64,000 nt of DNA from an uncultured Collinsella sp. (GTDB lineage Bacteria; Actinomycetota; Coriobacteriia; Coriobacteriales; Coriobacteriaceae). The DNA is taken from assembly GCA_900541045.1 (NCBI GenBank), contig UQID01000004.1, forward strand, positions 49,348 through 113,347, written 5' to 3'. Shown piece by piece: positions 7,824 to 17,800 of the stretch; positions within the stretch are counted from its first letter, which is position 1, and every line of letters begins with the position of its first letter. The notes beneath the pieces were generated by a model, which had not been told where the DNA came from, ran no database searches, and was given only the letters and a program-made list of their open reading frames with translations. The position numbers were made by a program, and so were the translations under genes.

Positions 7824-9971
7824 TTACTTCCCCTGCACCATGGTGAGCGAGATCTTCTTGCGGTCGCGATCGACCTTCTCGACCCATACCTTTACCGTGT
7901 CGCCGACGCGTACTACGTCGCTCGGGTGCTTGACGAAGCGGTTGGCCAGCTTGGAGATGTGTACGAGGCCGTCCTGGTGCACGCCCACATCGACGAAGGC
8001 GCCAAAGTCGACGACGTTGCGTACCGTGCCCTTGAGCTCCATGTCGGGCTCCAGGTCGTCAATAGAAAGTGCCGAGCGGCTAAAGACCACCTCGGGCGCA
8101 TCGTCGCGCGGGTCGCGGCCGGGCTTTTTGAGCTCGTTGACGATGTCGATGAGCGTGAGGGTGCCGCAGTCCAGGTCGCTTGCCAGCGCCGAGATGCTGC
8201 CCAGACGGCGCTCAATGTCGGGCACGCCGCCACGGCTGAGCTCGCTGGCTTTAACGCCGGCGCGTTCCAGGACGGACGTGGCCACCTCGTAGCTTTCGGG
8301 GTGGACGCTCGTCGCGTCGAGCGGGTTCTTGCCACCGCTGATGCGCAGGAAGCCCGCGGCGTTGAGATATGCCTTGGGCCCCAGCTTGGGGACCTTCTTG
8401 AGCTGGCGGCGATCGGTAAAGGCGCCGTTTTCCTCGCGGAAAGCCACGATATTCTTGGCCACGCTCGGCGTGATGCCCGATACGTATCCCAGCAGGCTCG
8501 CGCTCGCGGTGTTTACATCGACGCCCACACGGTTGACGACGTCCTCCACCACGTGGCCCAGCGTGCGCGAGAGCTCGGCCTGGTCAAGGTCGTGCTGGTA
8601 TTGGCCCACGCCGATGGACTGGGGCGGAATCTTGACGAGCTCTGCCAGCGGGTCCTGCAGGCGACGACCCAAGCTCATGGCGCCGCGCACGGTGACATCC
8701 AGATCGGGATACTCCTGGCTCGCGAGCTCGGAGGCGGAATACACCGACGCGCCGGCCTCGTTGACGATGGTGTAGCGAAGGCTGGGCGCCTGCTCGGTGA
8801 TGAACTCCGAGACAACTTCTTCGGTCTCGCGGCTGGCAGTGCCGTTGCCGATGACGATGGTGTTGACGCCGTCCTTCTTGACGAGGCGGGCGAGCTCGCG
8901 CTTGGTGCCGGCGACGTCGTGGCGCGGCTTGGTGGGGTAGACCACGCCGTGGTCGAGCAGCTTGCCGGTCTCGTCCATAACGGCGACCTTGCAGCCGGTG
9001 CGGTAGCCCGGGTCGAGCGCGAGTACGCGGGCGCCACGGACGGGGCGTGCCGAGAGCAAGCCCTCGAGATTCTTGGCAAAAACGTTGATGGCCTCGGTCT
9101 GGGCGCGAACGGTGAGTTTGGCGCGGGCCTCGCGCTCCAGCGAGGGGGCCATGAGGCGCTTGTAGCCGTCGGCGATGGCGGCATCGAAGACGGGAGCGAA
9201 CACGCCTTGGCGTCGGGGCCAGCGGCTGCCGAGGCGTGCCGTGGCGGTAGCGCCGTCGACGTTCACGCGCACGCGGAGCTTGCCCTCGCGCTCGCCGCGG
9301 TCGATAGCCAGCACGCGGTGGTTGGGTATGCGGCGCAGCGGCTCGTCAAAGTTGTAGTAGGGCTCGTAGGGGGTCTTCTCGGTGGGGTCGGTGGCTTCGA
9401 CGACGATATCGGCGGTGTTTTGCGTAAAGGCGCGCAGGTCGGCGACGTTCTCGGGGTCTTCGGCCACCGTCTCGGCCACGATGTCGGCCGCGCCGGCGAG
9501 CGCCTTCTCGGGCGTGTCGAAGCCGGCCTCCTCGTTGACGTATGCCGCGGCGGCGTCGAGTGCGCTGCCCTTGGCCGAGGCCTGCATGATGATCATGTTG
9601 GCGAGTGGCTCCAGGCCTGCCTCGCGAGCCTTCTGCGCGCGGGTCATGCGCTTTTTGCGGTAGGGCTTGTAGAGGTCCTCGACGCGCTGGAGCTGCGTGG
9701 CCTCGCGAATCTGCTGCTCGAGTTCGGGCGTGAGTTTGCCCTGGGCGTCGATGAGCAGAATGACGTCCTCTTTGCGCTGCTCAAGATTGCGCAGGTAGGA
9801 CAGGCGCTCGTCGAGTGCGCGCAGGGCGACGTCGTCCATGCCGCCCGTTGCTTCCTTGCGGTAGCGCGAGATAAAGGGAATGGTGTTGCCCTCGTCGATG
9901 AGCTTGACGGCCGCCTCGACGTTGGCGGCTTTAAGGTTGAGCTCGCGGGCGAGCTGGGCGATAAGATCCAT
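7824..9971 (-). CDS. tex: Tex-family S1 RNA-binding transcription accessory protein
   Basis: A 715-residue protein with the Tex layout. An N-terminal helical domain begins MDLIAQLARELNL and includes SRYRKEATGGMDD. A YqgF/RNase H-like domain near the middle contains ALDPGYRTGCKVAVMD. Helix-hairpin-helix segments follow, and a C-terminal S1 domain runs over about the last 75 residues (GTVRNVVDFGAFVDVGVHQDGLVHIS). Tex binds nucleic acid and is linked to transcription fidelity and stress tolerance; its exact biochemical role is unsettled. AAGGAG lies six bases upstream of the ATG at 9971, which decides the start over upstream in-frame codons that run into a repeat. Length is close to E. coli YhgF. 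Confidence 0.92.
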   Translation of the reverse strand: MDLIAQLARELNLKAANVEAAVKLIDEGNTIPFISRYRKEATGGMDDVALRALDERLSYLRNLEQRKEDVILLIDAQGKLTPELEQQIREATQLQRVEDLYKPYRKKRMTRAQKAREAGLEPLANMIIMQASAKGSALDAAAAYVNEEAGFDTPEKALAGAADIVAETVAEDPENVADLRAFTQNTADIVVEATDPTEKTPYEPYYNFDEPLRRIPNHRVLAIDRGEREGKLRVRVNVDGATATARLGSRWPRRQGVFAPVFDAAIADGYKRLMAPSLEREARAKLTVRAQTEAINVFAKNLEGLLSARPVRGARVLALDPGYRTGCKVAVMDETGKLLDHGVVYPTKPRHDVAGTKRELARLVKKDGVNTIVIGNGTASRETEEVVSEFITEQAPSLRYTIVNEAGASVYSASELASQEYPDLDVTVRGAMSLGRRLQDPLAELVKIPPQSIGVGQYQHDLDQAELSRTLGHVVEDVVNRVGVDVNTASASLLGYVSGITPSVAKNIVAFREENGAFTDRRQLKKVPKLGPKAYLNAAGFLRISGGKNPLDATSVHPESYEVATSVLERAGVKASELSRGGVPDIERRLGSISALASDLDCGTLTLIDIVNELKKPGRDPRDDAPEVVFSRSALSIDDLEPDMELKGTVRNVVDFGAFVDVGVHQDGLVHISKLANRFVKHPSDVVRVGDTVKVWVEKVDRDRKKISLTMVQGK

Positions 9972-10030
9972 GGAACTCCTTGCGTTTAAGGTGCGTTTGC
10001 AGCACAGAGCTACCAAGGATACCACCCGCG

Positions 10031-10061
10031 ATGCGACAAAGGGACTGTCCCTTTGTCGCAT
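10031..10061. repeat. REP-like palindrome, family A
   Basis: ATGCGACAAAGGGA pairs perfectly with TCCCTTTGTCGCAT around a three-base centre. It is one of six near-identical intergenic palindromes in this window. It sits upstream of tex, inside the spacer after the dehydrogenase gene. Confidence 0.75.
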
Positions 10062-10071
10062 GCCACTGCAC

Positions 10072-10105
10072 AAAAGCCCCGCGGGCAGGAGGCTGCTCGC
10101 GGGGC
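10072..10105 (-). terminator. Minus-strand terminator after the Gfo/Idh/MocA gene
   Basis: Read on the minus strand, GCCCCGCG-A-GCAG pairs with CTGC-C-CGCGGGGC and is followed by TTTTG. It closes the SDR-MFS-Gfo transcription unit. Confidence 0.6.
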
Positions 10106-10178
10106 AGAGAAGAGGGGCTTGTCGATAGCGGGCCGAGGGGCTCGGCGCAGGGTTTCTGCCGCGGCCCACCCTGGGGCG

Positions 10179-11219
10179 TTACAGCTCGACGAGCTGGCCG
10201 GTCTCGGTGGCCTCCTTGATGGCGTTGAGAAGCGTGAGCGTCTTAACGTTGTCGGCGGGGGTCACGACGGGCTCGACCTCGCGGCGGACAACCTTCACAA
10301 AGTGCTTGAGCTGCATCTTGTGCGGCAGCGCCGGGTCGACGGCCGGGATCTCCATCTGCAGCGGCTTGTGCCAGTTGGAGGCGCCGTCGTAGGAGAACTG
10401 GTGCAGGCGGGGCAGCGAAAGGGCGCCCTTAGTTCCGCCGATAAAGTAGGCGTCGGCGTCGAAGGGACGGTACTGCGGGTCCTCGCGAGCGGTGGCCTCC
10501 CAGTTCCAGGGGCTGGCGGTGGCGTCGGAGATGGTCATGCTCGCAAGCGCGCCATCGGCAAAACGGACGTTGACCACGGCGGAGTCCTCGGTCTCAAAAC
10601 CGCGGGCGGCGCTGGACTGCATGCCCTGGACGGCAACGGGCTCGCCCAGCAGGTAACGGAGCAGGTCGACGTCGTGCACCAGGTTGACCAGGATCGGGCC
10701 GGCACCCTTCTTGCGGCGCCACTCGACGTCGAAGTACTCGTCGTTCTTATAGATCATGTAGTGGAAGCTCGACACGGTGAGCTTGCCCAGCTCGCCGGAC
10801 TCGATGATCTCCTTGGCCTTGTTGACGAAGGGGTTGTGGCGACGGTGCTGACCCACGAGCACGGGCACGCCGGCGGTCTCGGCCTCGGCGGCAAAGGCCT
10901 GGGCATCCTCGAGGTCGTTGGAGATCGGCTTCTCGACCAGCGGCACAATATTGCGCTTCACGGCCTCGCGGGCAACGCCCAGGTGCAGGTCGTTGGGGGT
11001 GGCGATGATGACGGCCTCGGGCTTGACCTCGTCCATCATCTGGGCGGGATCGGTATAAAACGGCACGCCGGCGGCCTCGGCCGTGGCGCGGGCGCCCTCA
11101 AAGGCGTCGGCGATGGCGACGAGCTCGGCCTCGGACTCCTCGGTGACAAAGCGGATGTGGTTGCGGCCCATGGCGCCGGCGCCGATAACGGCAATGCGGA
11201 CGGGGTTGAGCTCAGACAT
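10179..11219 (-). CDS. Gfo/Idh/MocA-family NAD(P)-dependent dehydrogenase
   Basis: A 346-residue oxidoreductase. The Rossmann motif is VIGAGAMGRNH (residues 11-21), followed by ATPNDLH and the catalytic EKPIS with Lys97; NLVHDVDLLRYLLG supplies the downstream His/Asp region. Such enzymes oxidise inositols, sugars or sugar-derived alcohols at the expense of NAD(P)+. TAAGGAG lies upstream of the ATG at 11219. It is the last gene of a minus-strand set with an OFA transporter and an SDR enzyme, which suggests stepwise oxidation of an imported polyol or carboxylate. The substrate is unknown. Confidence 0.85.
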   Translation of the reverse strand: MSELNPVRIAVIGAGAMGRNHIRFVTEESEAELVAIADAFEGARATAEAAGVPFYTDPAQMMDEVKPEAVIIATPNDLHLGVAREAVKRNIVPLVEKPISNDLEDAQAFAAEAETAGVPVLVGQHRRHNPFVNKAKEIIESGELGKLTVSSFHYMIYKNDEYFDVEWRRKKGAGPILVNLVHDVDLLRYLLGEPVAVQGMQSSAARGFETEDSAVVNVRFADGALASMTISDATASPWNWEATAREDPQYRPFDADAYFIGGTKGALSLPRLHQFSYDGASNWHKPLQMEIPAVDPALPHKMQLKHFVKVVRREVEPVVTPADNVKTLTLLNAIKEATETGQLVEL

Positions 11220-11249
11220 TTCGACTCCTTAATACTGGTGACCGGTGGA

Positions 11250-11280
11250 ATGCGACAAAGGGGCTGTCCCTTTGTCGCAT
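11250..11280. repeat. REP-like palindrome, family A
   Basis: ATGCGACAAAGGG and CCCTTTGTCGCAT pair perfectly around five bases. It lies in the 69-base spacer between the MFS transporter and dehydrogenase genes, so it is within the transcribed operon. Confidence 0.75.
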
Positions 11281-11288
11281 CGGTAAAA

Positions 11289-12545
11289 CTAGGCGGACTT
11301 CTTCTTGCTGTCGGAGACCATCATGTAGACGGTGAGCACGACGGCGATGGCGGCGATCACGATGGCGCCGTAGAAGGACTGCTGGTAGGCGGCGCTGCCG
11401 GCCTCGGCGTGATACAGCACGGCGGTGATGGGCTGACTGATCCAGGTGGAAGCGGCGTAACCCAAAAACATGATGCCGTAGTTGACGCCGATGTTGCTGG
11501 TGCCAAAGGCGCCACCGGTGAGCGGCGGGTAGATGACGAGTAGGGCGCCAAAGCTAAAGCCGAGCAGGGCGAGCGCCACAAAGAACATGGCCTGCGTAAA
11601 GCTCATCGACATGATGACGAGCGCGACGATGGTGACGACAAGGCTGATGAGCAGTGACTTGTAGGCGCCGAGCTTGTCGATGATCTGACCAAAGGACAGG
11701 CGGCCAACCAGGTTGGCGCAGGTGTTGACGGAGACCACTACACCGCCGAGGGCGACGGCCGCGGCGCTCGTGGGGTCGGCGAAAAGCTGGACGGCGGCGA
11801 TGGAGGCAACCTTGCCCACGAGCAGGGTGCCCGCGGTGGCGGCAAAGGCGAAGGTGACGATGAGGACCCAGAAGCGCGGGGTCTTGACCATCTCGCCTGG
11901 GGTGAGGTCGCCGAAGGTGCCGGCATGCGCGCCGCCCTTGGGGGCCTCGAAGCCCTCGGGCAGCCAGCCGGCCTCGGGGGCCTTCAGGAACAGGGCGGAG
12001 GCGGCGATCGTCACAAAGAAGATGACGCCGAGTGCCTTGAGGGCGCCAAAGATGCCCAGGCTCGGGATGAGCAGCGAGGCGAGCACCGGGGACAGCACGG
12101 CGGGGCCGGCGGTCGAAGCGGCCAGGGTGATGCCGGAGGCGAGGCCCTTCTTGTCAATGAACCACTTTTGGCCGGTGGTGAGCGCCGGGTTGTAGCCCAG
12201 ACCGTTGCCGATGGCGGCGACGAGCGAGAACCACAGGTAGAACTGCCACGGCTCGGTGACGGTGCCGGACATGAACCAGCCCAGGCCGTAGCACACGGCG
12301 GCAGCGATCACGACGTTGCGCGGACCGATCTTGTCGGAGATGCGGCCGGCGAAGATGCCCGTCACGGCCATGATGGTCTGGAAGACCGGGAACGCCCAGG
12401 TAAGGGCGCTCGACCACTCGGGGTAGACGGCGAGCAGGTTCTTGCTCACGACGGAATACAGCGCGATGGAGCTGATGAAGAACATGGTGACGCACGCGGC
12501 GGAAAGCACGACGGCGCGACCCTTGTTGGAGTTGGTGGAAGCCAT
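11289..12545 (-). CDS. OFA-type MFS transporter
   Basis: A 418-residue integral membrane protein with about 12 hydrophobic helices. The N-terminal half contains GRISDKIGPRNVV, the conserved loop 2-3 motif, and NGLGYNPALTTGQKWFIDKKGLASGITLAASTAG, with the spacing of the oxalate/formate antiporter family. These carriers exchange or import small carboxylates. The position between two dehydrogenase genes suggests it imports their substrate. GAAAGAG lies upstream of the ATG at 12545. The subfamily call is from recalled motifs; the cargo is not predictable. Confidence 0.8.
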   Translation of the reverse strand: MASTNSNKGRAVVLSAACVTMFFISSIALYSVVSKNLLAVYPEWSSALTWAFPVFQTIMAVTGIFAGRISDKIGPRNVVIAAAVCYGLGWFMSGTVTEPWQFYLWFSLVAAIGNGLGYNPALTTGQKWFIDKKGLASGITLAASTAGPAVLSPVLASLLIPSLGIFGALKALGVIFFVTIAASALFLKAPEAGWLPEGFEAPKGGAHAGTFGDLTPGEMVKTPRFWVLIVTFAFAATAGTLLVGKVASIAAVQLFADPTSAAAVALGGVVVSVNTCANLVGRLSFGQIIDKLGAYKSLLISLVVTIVALVIMSMSFTQAMFFVALALLGFSFGALLVIYPPLTGGAFGTSNIGVNYGIMFLGYAASTWISQPITAVLYHAEAGSAAYQQSFYGAIVIAAIAVVLTVYMMVSDSKKKSA

Positions 12546-12611
12546 TGGACTCTTTCTAATCGATACGGGGGAGGAGCGGGCGTGTCCGCGGGACCTCCCT
12601 GCCAGGTTGGT

Positions 12612-13493
12612 TTACTGGTCGGTCGGCTTGGCGACACCGGACTCATCGGACCAAAGCTCGACACCCTTGTTCTTAAGGTAGTTGTCGGCATAGGCGCGAC
12701 GGCCGCCGGGCTTGGCGGTGAGGTCGCCCATCATGTTGGAGAAGCCGCCGTCGACCTTGATGGCATCGCCGGTGGTAAAGTCCGAGCGCTTGGACGCCAG
12801 GAACATGACGGCGTTGGCGATATCGCTGACCTCGCCGATGCGGCGCGTGGCGATCAGACGGCTGCGGCTCTTTTCGACCTCGGGGTCGGCGTAGAAGTTG
12901 GCCGACATCGGGGTCTTAACGAAGCAGGGCTCGACGCAGTTGGAGCGGACGCCGTAGGGGCCCCACTCGGCGGCGAGCATCTTGGACATCATGTTGACGC
13001 CGGCCTTGGTGGAGCTGTACACGCCCGAGAACGTCTCGGGGGAGTGGCTGGCGACGGTCGAGATGTGCACCAGGCGGCCCTGGCCGGCCTTGATCATCTC
13101 GCGACCAAAGCGCTGCGAGGTGATGAAGTAGCCGGTGAGATTGACGTTGAGCACCTGCTCCCAGTCGCTTAGCGGCAGGTCCTCCATGGCGGCGAAGCGC
13201 AGGATGCCGGCGGTGTTGACGAGGACGTCGACGTGGCCGAAGTTGGCGATGGTGGCGTCGACGGCAGCCTGAACCTCGGCCTCGTCAGTGGCGTTCATCT
13301 TGTAACCCTCGGCGTGGATGCCAAACTCGGCAGCGAGGTCGGCGGCAGCGGCCTTGACCTTTTCCTCGTCCAGATCGAGTAGGACGACGTTGGCGCCATT
13401 GCGGGCGAACTCGCGGCAGATCTCGGCGCCCATACCGCCGAGCGCGCCAGTCACGGCGCAGACATCGCCCTCGAGCTTAAGCCAATTGCTCAT
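12612..13493 (-). CDS. Short-chain dehydrogenase/reductase
   Basis: A 293-residue classical SDR. The cofactor motif TGALGGMG spans 15-22, Asp40 after the second strand favours NAD(H), NTAGI follows at 93-97, and the catalytic set is Ser145, Tyr159 and Lys163 (YSSTK). The C-terminal 40 residues extend beyond the usual 250-residue fold. First gene of the minus-strand cluster with the MFS and Gfo/Idh/MocA genes, divergent from the LysR regulator. It likely oxidises a secondary alcohol of the same substrate. It does not resemble the Collinsella 7-beta-hydroxysteroid dehydrogenase as I remember it. Confidence 0.87.
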   Translation of the reverse strand: MSNWLKLEGDVCAVTGALGGMGAEICREFARNGANVVLLDLDEEKVKAAAADLAAEFGIHAEGYKMNATDEAEVQAAVDATIANFGHVDVLVNTAGILRFAAMEDLPLSDWEQVLNVNLTGYFITSQRFGREMIKAGQGRLVHISTVASHSPETFSGVYSSTKAGVNMMSKMLAAEWGPYGVRSNCVEPCFVKTPMSANFYADPEVEKSRSRLIATRRIGEVSDIANAVMFLASKRSDFTTGDAIKVDGGFSNMMGDLTAKPGGRRAYADNYLKNKGVELWSDESGVAKPTDQ

Positions 13494-13588
13494 AGGAACT
13501 TCCCTTCTTGTGCCTCCCGGTGGGCCGCTCCCATTAATCGACCCACGTGGTTTTCGCTGGTTATCGTATGCTTTGCATTTGCGCAGGT

Positions 13589-13612
13589 GAATTGCATATT
13601 TGTTAGAATTGC
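13589..13612. promoter_or_regulatory. Possible LysR binding region
   Basis: The AT-rich divergent spacer contains two direct GAATTGC repeats (13589-13595 and 13606-13612), 17 bases apart, about 100 bases from both start codons. This is a plausible regulator site but no clear T-N11-A dyad was found. Confidence 0.3.
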
Positions 13613-13726
13613 GTTAACCGTAGGTTTACACTGTGCGATGCAGTTTATTCTCAATTGAGCGCGTGACCTGCGAAAACAACCCCCTGTGGCACCATGCGGT
13701 CACAGGCGCGAAAACGGGAGATTGAC

Positions 13727-14605
13727 GTGTACGATCGACGACTCGAGGCCATATCGGCTGCCGCGGAGCTGGGAAGCTTCTCGCGTGCGGCGGCAAAATT
13801 GCGTGTGTCGACTCCGGCGCTCGTCAAGCAGGTGTCGGGCTTCGAGGCCGAGTTCGGCATCACGCTGTTCGAACGCTCGCACTCAGGCGTTAAGGTGACG
13901 CCGGCCGGCGCACTACTGGTGGACGACGCGCGCTCGATCATGCGGCAGTCCGAGGACGCACTGCGCCGTGCCCGACGTGCGGCGGGCGACGGCGGTGCCG
14001 TGCGCCTGGGCGTGTCGATGATGTGTCCGGGGCGCCAAACGCTTTCGATGTGGACGGGCATCCACGATCTGGAGCCGTCGCTGCGATTTGAGATTGTGCC
14101 GGTAAGCGACCTCTACGACGAGCGCGAATCCGTCATGCGCAGCCTTGGTCGCGAGGTGGATGTAGTGCAGTCGAGTTTTTCGACGCCGCGCTGGGGTGAT
14201 GCCTGCCAAAAGCTCCGCATCGTCAACGTGCCGTTTTATATCGACGTGCCGCGCACGAGCCCGCTGGCGCGCAAGACACGCATTACGGTCGCCGACTTGG
14301 AGGGCATGCGCCTGCGCGTGCTCCGCCACGGCAACGACGCCATGGACAGCCTGCGCATCGACCTGTTGGCCGACGGCGGCGTGGACGTGATTGACGTGGA
14401 TAGCTTCGACTTTGCGCTCTTTAACGAGGCGGAGGAAAAGGGCGACGCGGTGCTCACCTGCGGCGCATGGTCGGGCGTGCACCCGGCCTTTGTGGGCGTG
14501 CCGTTCCTGTGCGGTCGCGAGGTACCGGTCTTTCTGCACTACCCGCTCGAGCCCACCCTCCAAGTCCAAAAATTCGTCAACGCCATGGCCCAACTCCTTA
14601 ACTAG
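13727..14605 (+). CDS. LysR-family transcriptional regulator
   Basis: A 292-residue LTTR. The N-terminal winged helix (about 4-63) reads SFSRAAAKLRVSTPALVKQVSGFE, followed by a linker helix and an effector-binding domain from about residue 90. The GTG at 13727 has GGGAG six bases upstream, and MYDRRLEAI is a typical LTTR start; an upstream in-frame ATG lacks a ribosome site. It is divergent from the SDR-MFS-Gfo genes and is therefore their probable regulator. The effector is unknown. Confidence 0.87.
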   Translation: MYDRRLEAISAAAELGSFSRAAAKLRVSTPALVKQVSGFEAEFGITLFERSHSGVKVTPAGALLVDDARSIMRQSEDALRRARRAAGDGGAVRLGVSMMCPGRQTLSMWTGIHDLEPSLRFEIVPVSDLYDERESVMRSLGREVDVVQSSFSTPRWGDACQKLRIVNVPFYIDVPRTSPLARKTRITVADLEGMRLRVLRHGNDAMDSLRIDLLADGGVDVIDVDSFDFALFNEAEEKGDAVLTCGAWSGVHPAFVGVPFLCGREVPVFLHYPLEPTLQVQKFVNAMAQLLN

Positions 14606-14702
14606 CTAATTTAGGACGGGGCTTTTTAGCTACTTTCGCCGCACTACCAGCACAATGCGAAAAATGATGCGAAAAATGACTGCAAATCGGTCACGCATGA
14701 TT

Positions 14703-14732
14703 TTGCTTTTGCCCTGGGGCTGGTTGTAGAAT
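14703..14732 (+). promoter_or_regulatory. Candidate promoter of the pilus locus
   Basis: TTGCTT (14703-14708), an 18-base spacer and TAGAAT (14727-14732) resemble a vegetative promoter. A transcript from here would carry the first G9 run (14788-14796) in its leader, about 40 bases before the adhesin ATG. Confidence 0.4.
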
Positions 14733-14787
14733 CAAAAAGCTTAAACGAACTACTTGTGCAGCTTGCGCGAAAGCTCGGGCTGCGGCT

Positions 14788-14796
14788 GGGGGGGGG
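14788..14796 (+). repeat. G9 homopolymer upstream of the adhesin start
   Basis: Nine consecutive G residues lie 38 bases before the chosen ATG. An ATG directly follows the run and opens a short out-of-frame leader (14797-14853). Slippage here could alter leader translation or ribosome access. Confidence 0.7.
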
Positions 14797-14834
14797 ATGC
14801 GCCCGTGCAGGGTCCTTTCGGTCATATTGCGTCG

Positions 14835-17800
14835 ATGCGCCGCACCTTTATGATGTTGGCAGCGGCCTTATGCGTGTTCGTTATGGCCGGGGGGGGGTTG
14901 CCCTCGCGCGCGTACGGTGACGATGGCAACCTTATAACAAACCCAAACTTTCTTAACCAAGCTACTGGCTGGTCGACGACCTCTCCGAATGAGAGAATCG
15001 GCGAGACGATGAAGCTCGAGCTTTCCACGCAGCTCCTCAAGCCCCAAACGAACACCAAACAAGCTAACGGCAATCACTTTGCGCTTGCGTGGAATTTTAG
15101 GCCACAGGGCACCAATCTTTATTTTGAACCTGGATCAACCTACACCACCTTTTCCACCCAGAGCGGCGCCACGTACGAGTGGGGCCTAAACCATCGCGCC
15201 GCAACCGACCACGACGTGCTGATGCTCACGATGGGTCCTCAACAGGAGAATCTGTCGATTAACAGCGCAGGCCAAGACCAGCTTATGCAGCTGCGGGCTT
15301 GGCTTAAGGCGCAGGTCAAGATGCCCCAGGGAAATACCGTTGAGCAGTACACCGTTTACAGCGATCCCTTTGCTGCAAACGGCGGATTTGCTGGTAACAG
15401 TGCTGATGGATCCCACTTTTCGTTTGAACAGAGCGACGGTCGCATCGCGCTTTCTGTGTGGCTCGTAAGCTCTAACGGACAGGGTTGGTTCTCCTTTGGC
15501 ACCAACAGCACGCATTATTATCGAGATCTTCCCGAGGAAGACGATGAGTTTGCCTATCAGGCTGACTATACCGCAGCGTCCGACAAAACGATGCTTGCGC
15601 TGACTTGCTACGATTCAAATCTTACGGGGGAGAACGAACAATACCGGGAGTGGTTTGGTAATCTGGTCAACGACGTTCACGTGGAAAAGCAGGGCACACG
15701 CGACATCTATAGCGACTTTGCCAAGGTGTATTGGGAAAATTCGTCCGAGACCATGACAACGCTCACAAACTATGCGTTCTCGACCTCGAATCTTAAGAAC
15801 GAGAATACGAACATTGCTAACGGCAGCTTTGAAGAGGATATACATCTAGGGAACCAGAGGCCCAGCAAGTTTACGTTGTGCTCGCCCCATTGGCGTACGA
15901 CCGAGACGGACCATCGTATCGAGATCGTTGCCAAGAACGACTACTATATCGACCCAGTTGGGCATTCTGTTACGTTTACGCCCTCCGATGGTGACTATGC
16001 AGCCGAGCTCAACGCACACGAGGCGAGTTCGCTCTACCAATATGTGACGACCGAGCCGGGAAAACAGTACGAGTGGGGGCTCGACCACCGCGGCCGCTCG
16101 GGTCGAGACGCCATGGCCCTTATCATCGGTCCGCGACAAGAAAACGAGCCGTACAAGGACAATCAAAAGGCACTCGATCAGTACCAGCAAATTGTTCAAT
16201 GGATTCAAATGAGCGTCGACAACTATGTCGGCTTGGATGTGGTCAATTTTTCCCAATCGGGCTGCAGCAAAAAGATCATCCTGTATTCAACCAAGTTTGA
16301 CAAAGTGGGCGGATTTGCCAATGCGTCCAGCGGAAGCGCGTTCTCATGGACGGCCGATGCGGAGCATACCGAAAAATGGTGCGTATGGATCATGGCGTCC
16401 GAAAACGACGCGTGGGCTTCCTACGGTTCCAACGCGCTCGAGCAGAGCAAAAAGGTTGACTACGACTATACCTACACCATTCCGGATGGCCAAAACCAGA
16501 GCGTCTTTGCTTTTGTGGCCTACAACACGGCCAACGGGAGCAATTCGACCGGCAACTTCCTCGACAATATCTCGTTTAGGGAGTTCTATCGCATCGAGAC
16601 ATACACGACGCCCAACGGAAGCGGAACGTATTTTTATAACGCCAATACCAAGACGGCGGACTTTACCTATGCCAAAAACTACGTAGGTAAACAGGAGAAG
16701 AACTCCTACTTTATGGTCGATGCCAAACGCGATGACGGGGCAGTCTTTATCGGTGCTTTTGTCAACGGCGAGTTCTATTCCGCAGACGACGACGCACATT
16801 GGACCAGATTGGAAGATGGTACCTATCGCTTTGAGGTCGACAAGGTCACAAAGCACTACAAAGTGCACCTCGTGTTTTCCAAGGCAGGCGTTCAATACGA
16901 TGTGAACGGCGGCAAAGCGTATCACTACGATCCGTACAATGAGTCCACGGGCGATTTCGTACAGCTTTCTGGCGCTGGAGCGAGCTATACCTCCCATGCT
17001 GCCGTTGGACAAAACGACAACTGGAAGTTTATGGGCTGGGAGTACGCGGGCTCGGGAAAAGCCGTTCGCTTCGATGCCAAACACACGGTGACCCATACAG
17101 CTCCCGAGGGCACCACGGATTCCGGCACTCTTACCATTAAGGGCAAGAAGGTCAATCCGGATACCGGTGCTGTGGGCGATGCGGTAACCGTCGAAAACAT
17201 TCCCGAGAGCCAGGGCGCGACGTTCGTGGCGCAATGGAAGTATCGTCAGGCCTTTGTTGCCCAGCTTAAAAATGCCGATGGCACGTGGAGCAACGTAACG
17301 ACGGGCGGCACGGTCAGCTCCAAGCTTAAGGGGGCAAAGGGCTCCATCGATGCCGGGGATGGCTCGGGCAAGGACGAGGACGCGTACAAAAAATCGGGCG
17401 TTGCCTACTTTGTGGATGACGGCACGTTTGTGGAGGCGGTGGCCGCTCCCAAGGAGGGCTATCACTTTGAGGGTTGGTACGACCTATCGAATCCGGACGC
17501 CCCGGAGCTGCTGTCGTCTTCACCCACCTATACGTACAACGTAAAAGATCGCCATACGGGATGCGTATACGCACGATTCACCCCGCGCACCTACACACTC
17601 AAGGTTTCCAAGAGCGTTACGGGCAATATGGGCGACAAGCGTGCCTACTTTAAGATGACGGCGACCTTTACGGGCCTCAAGGCTGGTCAGACCTACGCCA
17701 TCGAGTATTCGGATGCGTCTGCCCAAGGCAGCCATGCGCTCGTGGCGCGACCGAATGATCGGGCCGAGACCGTGGAAAACAAGACGGCCTTTACGGCCGA

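Noticed and set aside
7467..9989. 840-codon plus-strand frame opposite tex
   Set aside because: It is a shadow of Tex and runs through the inverted repeats at 7601-7812; no family resemblance.
12612..13493. Bile-acid hydroxysteroid dehydrogenase
   Set aside because: The SDR shares only general family motifs with the Collinsella 7-beta enzyme as I recall it, and its neighbours suggest polyol or acid oxidation.
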